From Vespula vulgaris (Eukaryota; Arthropoda; Insecta; Hymenoptera; Vespidae): a stretch of 64,000 bases of DNA. Made by a program: the position numbers and the translations under genes. The notes beneath the pieces were generated by a model. The model was not told the origin of the DNA. It did not search any database and saw nothing but the letters and a program-made list of their open reading frames with translations. The DNA is taken from contig NC_066592.1 of the NCBI RefSeq assembly GCF_905475345.1, positions 2,665,001 through 2,729,000 on the forward strand, read 5' to 3'. Shown in pieces: positions 23,883 through 36,760 of this stretch (the stretch's first letter is position 1; each line of letters begins with the position of its first letter).

Positions 23883-23933
23883 GACGTTACATCATATCCT
23901 GCCCACCTCTTATCTAGTCAGGATATGATCGTC
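23883..23933. promoter_or_regulatory. Perfect 11-bp dyad extendable to 16 bp
   Basis: ATCATATCCTG (23891-23901) and CAGGATATGAT (23919-23929) pair perfectly across 17 bases that include TTATCT, a GATA-type site. Outside a four-base bulge, AGACG (23882-23886) pairs with CGTCT (23930-23934). It sits in a GC-normal block inside the Rap1 first intron. It may be a paired protein-binding site, a cruciform, or chance. Confidence 0.5.
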
Positions 23934-24450
23934 TACGCGACACAGATTCCACGCTAGCTCTGATCGCTTTTCTTTTATTTTAAAAAATCCGCTGTTATCC
24001 TTCCCATAGATATTGCAATTACGTTCAATGATATCCAAGTATATTTCAGCTATCTTATTGTTAGAAATACCTATCTCTATGTATTATTTAAAAAATACTC
24101 ATCGCATTTATATCAGATTCTTTTTTTTTTTTTAATATTTAAGATCAACATAAAATCAAGGTTATGACACGTAAAATGTTTCAAAGACAATGTATATAAT
24201 TATTTCTTGCAAAGGTTAATACAATGAAATGAAAAGAAAAAGGAGAGATCGAAAAATAGTATGAACGTATTATGATTCGTGGTAAATTAATGATATTTGT
24301 ACTAAATTTTTTAGAAATAAATATCGAAGATTTTTCGATCTAAAATTTCTGAATAAAATGTGACGTTTATAAAGATGGCGACGAAGAACTAAAAATAATT
24401 CGGGTAAATAATTCGGACATGATTTTCTTGAATTATGAATTGATACAAAA

Positions 24451-24454
<4 letters not shown>

Positions 24455-24495
<41 letters not shown>

Positions 24496-24496
24496 A
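24455..24496. repeat. (AAAT)n microsatellite
   Basis: About ten tandem AAAT/AATA units. Confidence 0.9.
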
Positions 24497-24891
24497 TTCG
24501 GAATATACGTGTGCGCGTACGTGTGTCATTTATATATCTCTCATTGACTTGGAGCATTCGAATAACAGAATCTGGGTATATCAGCGGGACTTCGAAAAAC
24601 AGAGAAAAATGGGGACTTTGCTCTTTTTATTCTTTCGTTCGAGAATGACGCATCCCTGTGACACAGTTTTACACAATGGAACAGTCAGGCCGCTTTTAAC
24701 GAGAGGCTTCTGTATATAGCACTCTTTATCATTCTTAAAGGACGGCGCCCATGCATGCGCGCTTATTTTTAATCGCCGTTGAAAATCTGCGAATGTGGAA
24801 CGTCTTTGACTTTTATTGAACGTATTATATTTGTCTATCTATCTCGTCGGTGAAATATTTTAATCATATTTTTGATTGAACAATAATATTA

Positions 24892-25139
24892 GAGGGTGGA
24901 TTCAAAGTTTGTGCTTGATATCAAAAAATCAATTATTTTTTCACCGAGACTTTTTAGGTTAATTTTTTCTTTGTTTTTTTCTCTCGTTTTTATTAGATTG
25001 TAAAAAATTTTCTTATTTTGTTATGATCCGATATAAAAAAAAAGAGAAGAAAAAACAAAAATTAACCTAAAAGGTTAACCTAAATTAAAAAACTTTAAAA
25101 AGTTTTTAAAGATGGCTCAGAAACTTTTGGTCCACCCCG
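24892..25139. mobile_element. TA-flanked miniature inverted-repeat element (mariner-like ends)
   Basis: The ends GAGGGTGGATTCAAAG and, on the other strand, CGGGGTGGACCAAAAG are inverted copies. Further inside, TTAGGTTAATTTTT (near 24955) is complementary to AAAAATTAACCTAA (near 25056), so nearly all of the 248 bp folds back. It is bounded by TA on both sides (24890-24891 and 25140-25141), the target duplication used by Tc1/mariner elements. It has no coding capacity, so it is a non-autonomous copy. Confidence 0.8.
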
Positions 25140-25550
25140 TATTTTTATATACACACATAGCATATGTATGTATGCGCGCGCGCGCGCACGCATGTTGTCA
25201 GTGAACGTATCGATCAAATTATGCGCAACAGTCTAACAATAGAAATAGTATAAAAATAAAATAGCAATGGTAGCTTTTTTCTTTTTCATTTTTTTTTCTT
25301 TTTTTCTTTTCTTTTTTAGATTGTAAATATTTCTATGTTGAGATACAAAATACAGCGATTGAGAAATTATTAAGAAAGATTAACGAAATTATGGTGGAAA
25401 AGAAAGAAAAAATGGTGATTTATAAATGTTGAATTATTTTGTTTCAGATCCTCTTCGCCATATTACTATATATAGAAAGAGAGAAACGTGGCGGATTCAG
25501 CGATCACTTGGCTGTGACTACGTGCACAGATACATAGATAGAGCAAGGAA

Positions 25551-26748
25551 ATGCGTGAATATAAAATAGTAGTATTGGGCAGTGGAGGTGTAGGCAAGTC
25601 CGCCCTCACTGTCCAATTTGTCCAAGGAATTTTTGTTGAGAAGTACGATCCTACGATCGAGGATAGCTACCGTAAGCAAGTCGAGGTCGACGGTCAACAA
25701 TGTATGTTAGAAATTCTAGACACAGCTGGAACGGTGAGGATCATATAGCTTTTGTTATAAATGTATATATATATACACACACACACGTATCTGTATATGT
25801 ATATATATATTATGTTTTATTATTTGTTTTTCTTCTTACTTTAAAACAACCGGTTTTCTTTTATGTAGCTTTTTATCATTTCGCACATATACATGCACAC
25901 ACATACACATATACTACACAATATCACATGCATACGACCCATTTTAACGTATAAACTGTAACGTAATCAGAGCGCGTATTTTATTTGTCCTTAGGAACAA
26001 TTTACAGCCATGAGGGATTTGTACATGAAAAACGGACAAGGGTTCGTTTTAGTATACTCGATAACGGCACAGTCAACGTTCAACGATTTGCAAGATCTGA
26101 GGGAGCAGATCCTGCGAGTAAAGGACACAGATGATGTGCCAATGGTGCTTGTGGGTAATAAATGTGATTTGGAGGATGAAAGAGTAGTTGGCAAAGACCA
26201 GGGCGTCAACCTTGCCCGGCAATTTAATTGTGCGTTCATGGAGACCTCTGCCAAAGCCAAGATTAATGTGAACGATGTAAGTTTTCCTTCGTTTCTGGTG
26301 TATTTCTTTCTTTCTTTTTTTTTTATTTTTCCTATCGTACAGAAGAAAAAAAAAATAAACCGTGTAAATAAGATTAGAGTACCAAGCAACTACTACCGAC
26401 GCATTCAAGTTTTAAGGTCTTCTAATTTTTTTTTTTTCTAAATGTTTTTCAGGAATTAATAATTATTATTTAGTTTGTTAAAGGAAAGAAGAAAATTAAG
26501 GAGACCTTAGAACCTGAACGCATTTTGTATATTTACGAACTTTTTACGGAGATTTGTTTACAACGAAATGCCTCGATATATATATTTTTTTCTTTTCTTT
26601 TCTTCGTAATAAAATTATAAGTGATATTACATCATTGTTGTTATTATTGTTATTACAGATCTTCTACGATTTAGTTCGACAAATCAATAAAAAGTCACCA
26701 GAAAAGAAGATGAAGCAAAAGAAGAAATCGCTGTGCCTACTTCTGTAA
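25551..26748 (+). CDS. Rap1: Ras-related small GTPase Rap1
   Basis: Three coding exons, 25551-25733, 25995-26276 and 26659-26748, all phase 0, give 184 residues, the exact family length. Rap1 is a membrane-anchored GTP switch controlling integrin and cadherin adhesion and cell shape. Seen: P-loop GSGGVGKS (10-17), an effector region with YDPTIEDSYRKQ, DTAGT (57-61) with the Rap-specific Thr61 where Ras has Gln, NKCD (116-119), ETSAK, a polybasic stretch KKMKQKKKS, and the prenylation box CLLL, which predicts geranylgeranylation. The ATG at 25551 starts the invariant MREYKIVVLG. A leader exon is inferred at or before 20851. The reading frame is GC-richer than its surroundings. AATAAA occurs at 26886-26891 and again around 27385-27412, so alternative 3' ends are possible. 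Confidence 0.98.
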
Positions 26749-27187
26749 GATTTTTATATGGCAGTGTCCATATTTCTTCTGCATTGAAATATACCAGTGG
26801 AAGATGAAAGAGGAACTGGCGGTTATAAAAATATTAGTGACAAGAAGGGGGCTGATAAGATGATAAAATAATAGCAGAGAAACTAAATAAAAGGAGATAT
26901 GATGATTTGGGTAGTTGTAAAACGAGAAAAGACAAAGACGCTATGCTACGTAAGGGAAGAGCGCTGGGGAGAGGAATGTAACAAGGAGGAGAATATGGAG
27001 TATGAATGTGTGGGTGCATCTTTTGTATGTATGTGCGAGAAAAAGAAAGAGAGAAAGAGAGAACGCGAGAGAGAGAAAGTGAGAGAGTGAGAGAGAGAGA
27101 GAGAGGGAGAGAGGGAGAAAGAGAGATGCGTAGAGTGAGAGAAGAATGAAAGAAAGATTGAAAGAAAGAGAGAATGAGCAAGAGAGA

Positions 27188-27229
<42 letters not shown>

Positions 27230-28979
27230 AAGAATGAAGCGTGAGAGAGACAAACCAACGGGAAATATTGTATATATGTTGGATCCCGGGTTGGCTCGTG
27301 TGCACGCGCAACAATAGCGCACAAAATAGTACGAGAGACCCCCGTGGTATTGGTTATTATCATTGTAGGAGTTTTGCATTAAAAGAAAATAAATGAATAA
27401 ATGAATAAAAAAAAAAAATAATACAAAATAACAAAAAAACAATTAATATTATACATATATTTAGGTGAATAACAGGAAAGAAAGAAAGAAAGAAAGAAAG
27501 AAGGAAAGAAAGAAAAAGAAAGTGGTAAAAAAAAAAAGGAGAGGGGAAAATGAAAAAGGGGAGTAATCCAAGAAAGAAAGAAATAAAGGAAGATTGAAAG
27601 AAAGAAATGGAAAAAAAAAGAAAGAAAGATGTTTAGATGTGCGCGTGCGCAGGCCACAGCCCCCAATGCATCGTAACGCTCGCCGCGCACCTCTCTCTTA
27701 TATAATATAATTATACATAGCCGATACACATGATGATGATGATCTTATTACTATTATTATTATTAATTATTAATTACATTAATTATTAATTATTATTGCG
27801 AAAGCATCAAAATATTCATAAGTTATCCGTCGTTTGTTTCTCAAAACAATATATGTTTTTTCTATATCTCTCCGTATTAAAGCAGATAAATAAAAAAAAA
27901 ATCTCAGTGAGTGTTATATAAGAGCTCACATTTTTATGATCGTCCGAATCGTCTCTCTCTCTCTATGAGTCTTCAATTATCACCAATTACAAAAACACCA
28001 ATATTGTCAGATGTTTAATTGTTAGTTTTTTATTTAGCCTTCCGTCTTTTTTTATTTTTCTGTTTCTTCATGATTATTATTAGTCTAAAATCTTGGTATG
28101 TAGTTATGTGTATATATATATACACACACATATATATATACACATATATATATACCTTCCTTGTTTAGTTCCAAGCAATTTGTTTTCCTAAAGAATCGAT
28201 ATATATATATACACACACATATATGTATGTGTATATATATATACATATGTTGATTTTTTGTTCTTCTTTTCATAATTTGTCTGTTAAATGTATCTTCTTC
28301 GGAAGGCTTACTGCAGTCACGTCCTATGAAACTGAAAAAAATTATATTTGTTTATTAGAAATGAATTAAGGGAAAATAATATTTTTTTTTCCTTTTTTCT
28401 TTTTATACATTCAATCGGATTAGTTTTGTCACACGTAACATATTACTTATCAACTTTCTTTTCATATCTTTATTCTTTTTCTTATATCTATTATGTCAAT
28501 CAACGTGTTCTTAATATTAACATCCCTTAAATACTAATCGGTAAAACCGCTTTACATCGTTTGGTACAATTTTCGCTAATTCAGAAGGCACTTCTGTTGT
28601 TAGATAAGCATTAGAAATGGACGTTCTACGTATAACATACATCACGTATGTACATAAACGCGTTACACAGATCGATGTTAAGATAAGTACATTAATTGTT
28701 AATACAGAATATGGACGGAATAGAAATTGTTCAGTAAACCATTATCGATCGACATTGAATTATAAAAGATAATAATAGAACTGTTAATCCGTTAATAGAG
28801 GACAAAGGAAAAAAAAAACAATATATTGGGCATGTCAAAAATATCACAATGTATCGAAAAACGATGTCGCTATTATTAAATTATTTTTCAGGTGTCTCTC
28901 AAGGGATAAATTGAAAATCACTTTCGAAAATTAAATACTCTCTCTCTTCGTGCATCTCATTTCGTAAAATAGGAATAAT
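26749..28979. other. Rap1 3' region and convergent spacer to the esterase gene
   Basis: No coding frame. The plus strand is strongly purine-biased at 27040-27250 and 27470-27640 (GA, GAAA and GAAAG runs, possibly part of the Rap1 3' untranslated region). AATAAA occurs at 26886-26891 and several times at 27385-27412. Other contents are alternating TATA/CACA runs at 28105-28160 and 28200-28250, and a short (CT)n at 27953-27964. Confidence 0.6.
26886..26891 (+). terminator. Candidate proximal polyadenylation signal of Rap1 (AATAAA)
   Basis: This is the first AATAAA downstream of the Rap1 stop codon (138 bp). A distal cluster of AATAAA-like motifs at 27385-27412 is the alternative, which would include the long GA-rich tract in the mRNA. 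Confidence 0.4.
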
Positions 28980-31900
28980 TTAGAAATATTTATTAACGAA
29001 TAAACAATTCGTATATAAAGATATTATAATAACGATTAGATTATTGAGAAGAAGTTCGAAAGAGAGTTTCGATCTGGTTGCAGCCGAGGTCGTGACGTTG
29101 CAACAATTATTAGTAGCCTCTTCTAAAACTTTTGGGTAATATTCGTTCCAAAATGCGAATGCTCTGTAATCTATAACGTTCGGCTCGTTCATGTCGACAT
29201 TTCTATCGATAATTAATATCCCAGGATCGTTAACGGTATAAGGATTCCATTTGACGTTGTTCAAGGACGGATTAGCGGTTTTAGCAAAATTAGCTAGCAT
29301 CATCATCATCACTTCGGACATTTTTTTATCGGCCGGGTTCCATGGGATTGTAGTGGTTAAGGGTAAACCCCAAACGAAGGGTAGGTCAAACATATGTGGG
29401 ACACCAGCCCATTCGGGTACGTCACGTACCATAAGGTCAGTTTTCGGACGATAATCGAATCTATAAACGAAGGAGGTTTCCTGTTTGGATAATTCGCCAG
29501 CGAGTAAGGTCAAACCCGAGGCAAAATTTTTGTCGGTTTGTAGTTCGAGATATTTGTCCCTTAGGATGCCCTGATCGTCGTTGGGTGGATAAGGTTTATA
29601 ATAAAAGAGAATCGCATCGGACAACATTTCTGGCTTCATTTCACACGTATTGTTATCTTCTGGGTTATATATATTATTCACGGCCATGCTAGATTCCTCG
29701 ATTATCATACTCTCGAATTTTTTCTCCGACAAAATACCGTCTTTCAATTCATCGGATGTCATCGATTCGATATAAGCCAATGATTGTTCGTTTTTTGTGT
29801 AACCGACGATCAATGGTACAGCATTGAAGTTACCACCGACTAGTATGTCCCTTGGATGTTCTGGTAAAAAAGGTTCGGTACCGTTATTTGTTTCGCCATC
29901 AACGATCGGTCCCCAAGTTTCTATATCCGATGATAGCTCCACCAAAACTGATACGTCTACACGACGTAGACATTCCATCAATTTCGTTGTCGGATGCCGA
30001 TAGCAACCAAATTTATCTGCTATTGAGTCTACGACAGGTAGCTCGGTTTGAGGCGAACCTACTGATCCAATTGCATCACCGCTCATAGCTATGGCTTTTG
30101 AAAATTTTCCTCTGCTAAGCGGACTCATCATGTGTAAGCCAACGCATATTGCGCCTGAACTGTGACCGTATATTATTACGTTCGATGGTGAACCGTCGAA
30201 ACGTTCGATATTCTTCTGTATCCAATCCAAAGCCGCAATTTGATCGAACATACCGTAATTGCCTGGTGCCTCGCCATCCATCGATGTGAAGAATCCGAGA
30301 ATGTTCAAACGATATGCCACCGTTATCACCAATACCTGCGGTATCAAATAGGTATGTTTTCTTTTCTTTCTTTTTTGTTTAAATTTTCTTTTTTATTTTG
30401 TTTCTTTTTTTTTTTATTTTTCTTTCTTTAATCATTTTTTTATCCTTCATTTTTTCTCTTATAGGTTGTATTTAATATCGAATAGTTTTTATGGTCATTA
30501 ACTATATACCGAATCAGTTCGATCTTTTTTCTCAGATCAGATACGATCGATCGATCGTTCGTGGAAATAGAAATCATTGTGTGAATAATTTTTTTTATAT
30601 CCTCAGAAATATTTTTTCTGATTATTTTTGATTGCAAGATTATTTTCTGATTGCTAAAGAGACTATATATTTTTCTTTGTGGTGAGAATTATTATTTTTT
30701 ATTATTAGACTATTGAATTTTATAAAACAAGATCAATCAGTTATACACACACACGCGCGCGCGCACACACACACACACATATATACATATATGTATGTAT
30801 GTATATATAGATATAAGAATCGACTTTTAATCATTTGATTATCTTTCATTTGAACGAAGACTTTGACGATCGATCGAGCTGATAAGTCGAATAGGTTTCG
30901 TGCTAAGTTATAACAGAGGTTAAAGTTTAGCGAATATTTTATTCGAGATTGTTACGACTGTAACGAGGACTGGGACAAGAAGATAAATTGATCGATAAAT
31001 AAGACAATCTAAAGGAATATATTAAATGGTAATTTCTTCTGACCTTCTGTTTCGTGACGAAAATCGAGGCGTCCCAAATTTTGGGGGTTCCTGTATTAAA
31101 GTCACCACTATGAAACCAAACCATTACTGGCCATCCTTCGGGTGGACGTTTGCCTGTATAAATTTCATAATTATTACAGAAAGAGAGAGAGAAAGAGAAA
31201 GAGAGGGAGGGAGAGAACAGTGATTTATTTCAACCTTCTCTTATCTTTTTCGTTTTATGTATTTTCGCTTGTACATGAGAATGATAAACTATCTGTTTTC
31301 ACATAAATTTCCGTTTTCAAATTTTCCATACTTTATTATTTTTATTCAGATTAGGCAGATCATCCGGAAAAATATATATGAACTCCCTTGATATTACTTT
31401 TGAACACGGAAGATTATAATAAAATTTATCTAAAGATTATGAAATTTCTTATAAATTTCGGACTAACTATTATCTTTATTTACGTCTTTCGCGATTGTTC
31501 TAAAAAAATAAGGAGAAAAAACAAGAAAAAACATGATAAATTTTCGAACTCGCTTTACACTACTTTTGAACGCGAAAAGATTATTTAAAAAAAAAGGTAG
31601 CTTATATAAGATTAAATAAAATGACCGCTTAAAAGATTTGTAATATTATTATTATTATTATTATTTTTATTTAGATCATTCGCAATCATTCTGAAAAAGA
31701 TATATATATACATATATGTATATGTACTAACTCTCTTGATACTACTTTCGAACACGAAACGATTATTAAAAGAGAAACTTGTATATACGAGTATGATAAA
31801 CTGTTTGATAGTTTCAAAAATATCAGATTATTATTATGATTATTTGGATCATTAGGGATCATTTTGAAATAAATACGAACTTTCTTGATATGATATTTCA

Positions 31901-32756
31901 ACACGAAATGATTGTTAAAAAGGTAACTTATACGAAGATTATACGAATACGATAAATCAACTCTAATGATAGTTTAAAAAACTTTCAAATTATTATTATT
32001 ATTACTACTACTACTATTATTATTATTATTATTATTACGCTTGATTAATTATTCGCAATCATTTCTGAGAAAAGAAAATACGAATTTCTTGATGATATGA
32101 ATTTATCGAATACGTCATAAGGATCATTAGAAAGAAACTAGGGGAGAAGGGAGAAACGAAAAAAAATTAAACAAAAAAAAAAATGCATGGAAAAGATAGA
32201 TATATAAGAAAGAAAAAAAAAATTGATCAATGTTATTAAAGAAAATAACAATGCATAAGGAAAATGAACTCCGCGTTTGAATCAGACCGCGTCGCAATGG
32301 CGCGTGCCCGATAAGAACGTTCCACTTATTCTGAGCATGGACCCCGTTTGAATATCGTACGATCTAATGAGATTCTCCTCGTGCACAACGTCCTGAATTT
32401 CTTTCGACCCAACCTTGACACAATCCGGAAGTTTGCGTCACGAATTTCTTTTAACCCTCCGATCGAAAGCAATCGATCACAATTTCTCCTTTCTTCTTCT
32501 TTCTCTTCTTGTCTTTCCCTTTTCTTTTTTTTGTTTGTGGTTGCACGGTCGTCGTTAATAGAATGATTCTTATCCTGATCGATTTGTCCTTTGGACATTG
32601 AATTAAATAGATGTGGGATGATATTAAATAGAGAGGAATATGGCAGGTGGAAGTTGCATTTGAATAATACTATTTTTTTAATATTATCATTTGTGAAAGT
32701 ACACCTCAAGATCGTTTTACGTAAATGATTGTAAATATTATAAGAAAATAATAACA

Positions 32757-32835
<79 letters not shown>

Positions 32836-33235
32836 GAATAAGAATAATAATAATATTAGCGATAATTATAGTCGTGCATTATAATATTATGAGTATTGAT
32901 AATATTTATACAAAAAAATGGTCCACATAAAGTGTTTCAAAATAAGCGTTTTTGCCAAAATCGTTGTATACATAGGAAGAAAAAGAAAAAATAAAAAAAA
33001 AAAAAAAGTAAAAAGAGAAAAAAACAGAACAGTAAATGAGAAAAAAGAGAAAAAGGAAAAAAATATTCACATTTATATTATTACAAATATTAATCTAAAT
33101 ATTAATGATAAATATACATACATATATATATATATTAAAATGCAAATATTAACGTTTTATATTAAACGATATCGGGTTGATGAAAGTAATTGTTTCGAAC
33201 GGTCGAACTTGAACTTGATTTTGTTTTTGAGATTA

Positions 33236-33301
<66 letters not shown>

Positions 33302-36300
33302 ATGTATAGAAGGAAAAGGAAGAGAAGAAAGATGGTAGTAGAATGGATGGAAGGAGGATGAATTTTCCTTTCGGTTGGAGAACTTGGCTTGGCAAAGGCT
33401 TTGACGTTGACGTTATCGCAAGAAAGCAAGAGGGGCATGTAAGAAAGGGCTAGAGAAAATAAGGGAAAGAGACGACTTTCGTGACTCGGCCGTATCGTAT
33501 GTCGACATCTCGAGCGACCCTAAAGGATCGCGTGTGCCGGTTTATACTCGTATGTATCGATCGACATTCATAGTCTTGAGAAATAGAAAGAGAAAGAGAG
33601 ATAAAGAGAGAGGGAGAGAAAGAGAGAGGGTGTCTAGGCTCGTGTCTAACCGTGATTTCGCTACAACTTTCATATCATTTGTCGCGCTCACCACCAACCA
33701 CCACCGATCGAACCAGATCATGGTTCGTTAGCGTAATCTTTGCGTAACGTAAAAGTCTTCTGATCGAATATCGAATAATTGAATTTTCCAAACTCCTCCA
33801 ATGCATATTCTCTAATACGCATATTCTCTAAACGTATTTAATCCTTTTTTTTCTTTTATCGTTCCTAATCGACCTTTCAACTTCTCTATTATCATGTATG
33901 TATATATATATATATGTGTTTGTGTGTCTGATATTTTATTTTTCCTTTCGTTATTCATTATTTCTTTATATCTAATTCACAATTTTAATTAATGGAAATA
34001 ATTCGTAGATAAAGAGAATTGTTAGAATAGATTTGAATATTATAATTATTATATATAGATACATACATAAATATATTATTCTTTGCGAAATATATTAATG
34101 ATATATATATATATTATTTAGATTGAATTAAATGAGAACGATTAGAAGATTTTTTTTTTATTTTTGCGTTTCGAAAAAAATGAAGAAAGAAAAAAAGGGA
34201 AGGAAGAGAGAAGAAGTAAAGAAACATAAAAGAAGTATTGTATACTAAATTGGCCTTGGCCCTGAGAATCAAGGTTAAATCTTCCTACTTCTCATCGTCT
34301 TAAATAATCATCTCCTTTTCGAGAAAGAGAAAGAGAGAGGGAGAGAAAAACACAGAGAGAGAGAAAGAGAGACAGAGAGAGAGAGAAAGAAAAGGAAGTA
34401 TGATGACTCACAATGAATACGTTCCTAACGTCGATCGACTTAACTACGTCTATTACGATCTTTCAGTAACGACGCATCTACCTAGTTCATACTATAGTCA
34501 AACGAGAGATATATGTTCGATGAAATGAAGTTTTTAAATAGTACATTTGTAGCGTGAGCTTTTTCGTTTGCCAAGCGTAGGAAATAGAACAACGGTTTTA
34601 TTTTAATTCAATTTCATTAGTGTGTTTTAGTCGAATGAGATAGAATCAAATAGTCGAGTAAGATAGACATTCGACGTTTCGTCTACGTCGAATTTATTTT
34701 TTTTTTTACTCTTTTTGACCTGCTTTTTTGTCATTGTTTTTTTCCGTTCATCCTTTTAATATCAGGATTATTTAATGCTGATATCAATCCTTTATCCGAT
34801 GACAGTCTTATTTTTGCGTCATATTTCTGTTTGATAAGCATACGAGATTAAGGATGGATTTATTCATGCTCGACGGTATCAACTATATTTGGAATTTTTT
34901 TTTCTTTTTTGTTTGTCTTTTTATGCATTGTTATTATTAAATATGATACACTCTGTCTGACAACAGTCTACGCCCCGTGCGTTATATTTGTCGTTCTCTA
35001 AAGCGTAATAATTCGAGGAAGAATTTTTTCATACTCGACATGTCATCCGAATCCCGAATTTTTTTTCTTATATATATATATATAAAAGAAATGAAATACG
35101 ATGTTTGATCATAGTCTACGTTCGAACGTGATATTTTTGATTAGTCAATCATAAGGGAGATTCAGGAAGATCGATATCGATTTCGAGAATGTTTATTTGA
35201 TATGTATGATTTGTCGTGTGACACTCGACATCTATTTTCAACTTTTATTAGAACTATCAAAGATTATATTTTTGAGTATTTTCGATGAATTACATTTTCA
35301 TATTACATATTTCATGTAACATATTTCTATATATGATTTAAATTCGATATCGAGAAGTGTCTCGATGATATATTACAATTTGTCGAGTGACACTCGAAGT
35401 GTCGTGTTTATTTTTTATTTACTTTTTCTTTCTCTTTTTTTTTTTAACAACGATTATGATACTCCTTGTGAAATATTATTAAAACTCACCGTCAGGTACG
35501 AAAATGTTTAGAAAGAGACAATCCTCGCTCATACCCGGATCAGGCTGGTCAGGTGGTAGTAATCGTGCATAAAGCTTCTCGTGCAGTTTCAAACGATTTG
35601 ATACCTGCTGACAGGATGGACCATATTGGCTGGCATTTCTTATTCCTTTCCAAGATGGTAAAGGATCCGTCACTGGTATCGAAAAACGTAATTGTCCGAT
35701 CGGAGCTTGAGCATATGGAATGCCGAGATACTGTATCACCTTTTGACCTCTACCGATGATCACCTGAAAGTTGATATCAGAGCTGATTATAACTATTCTT
35801 TATTTCCTTCCTCTCTCTTCTGTCTTCGACGATGAAAATAAACGCAAGATTTGTTCTTTTTTATTATGATTATATATATATATTTTTTTTTATGTAAGAT
35901 GTTCATTATATCGATTATCATCGAGAATGTATATGTATATATATATATATTTTCTTTTTATTTATTTTTTATTAGAAATAGTTTGCTCGTATCACGTTAT
36001 CAAGTTATTAGAAAGAGAATATATTAATAGATGGTTACAAGAAGGAATAGAAAAAGAAATAATAGGAAAAAGAAAAGAATGTATGAAATATACGAATAAG
36101 TTGCTACTTCTTGATTGAAGAAAAGTTAATTGCAAATAGGAATGGGATAAGGCCATCGATAATCCGTATTTACACGTAAAAATTAGTATCAATTAAACTA
36201 ACTTTTCGTTTCATCATTCTGAATTCAAATCCTCTCTTTAACTTTATTTATAAGCCATTATGGATCTAAATATCTTCGATTAGTTCACATAAAATTTAAC

Positions 36301-36393
36301 TTTCGTTCACGGCAATTTATTTCCAACCCATTAATGTATGCATCATCGTTAAAAGTAATATTTTTCTGACTCATCGTCTTTCTTCACCAATAC

Positions 36394-36450
<57 letters not shown>

Positions 36451-36700
36451 TATAATCAAGCGGTGACGTTGACTTTCTAAATATAAATAATGTACTAAGA
36501 AGATACAGGATGATCCATTTGAACAAGAACACTTGTTTGTTTGTAAATGATCATAATTAGAGGTAAAAGGATAAATTGTTACCCCGATAAAGAAAACATT
36601 CCTGATTTATCTATAAAGAGAGAGACTGTATGTATCAATTTCCAAACAATATGAAACGTTTGCACATTTACCTATTTAAATGTAAATTTAAACCGATCCC

Positions 36701-36760
<60 letters not shown>

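Larger units (their letters stand above)
20852..25447 (+). other. Rap1: Putative 4.6-kb first intron of Rap1
   Basis: This stretch runs between donor GTAAGC (20852) and acceptor TTTCAG (25442-25447). It has no coding frame. Contents: CT/AG runs near 20950-21000 and 21325-21360; AT-rich DNA at 21700-23200; a (TACA)n run at 23521-23560; an (AC)n run at 23358-23380; a strong short hairpin at 23883-23933; an (AAAT)n run at 24455-24496; a balanced non-repetitive block at 24600-24800; and a TA-flanked inverted-repeat element at 24892-25139. Confidence 0.5.

Noticed and set aside
26073..26408. Minus-strand frames of 111-132 codons
   Set aside because: Antisense to Rap1 exon 3, whose sense frame is a complete conserved GTPase.
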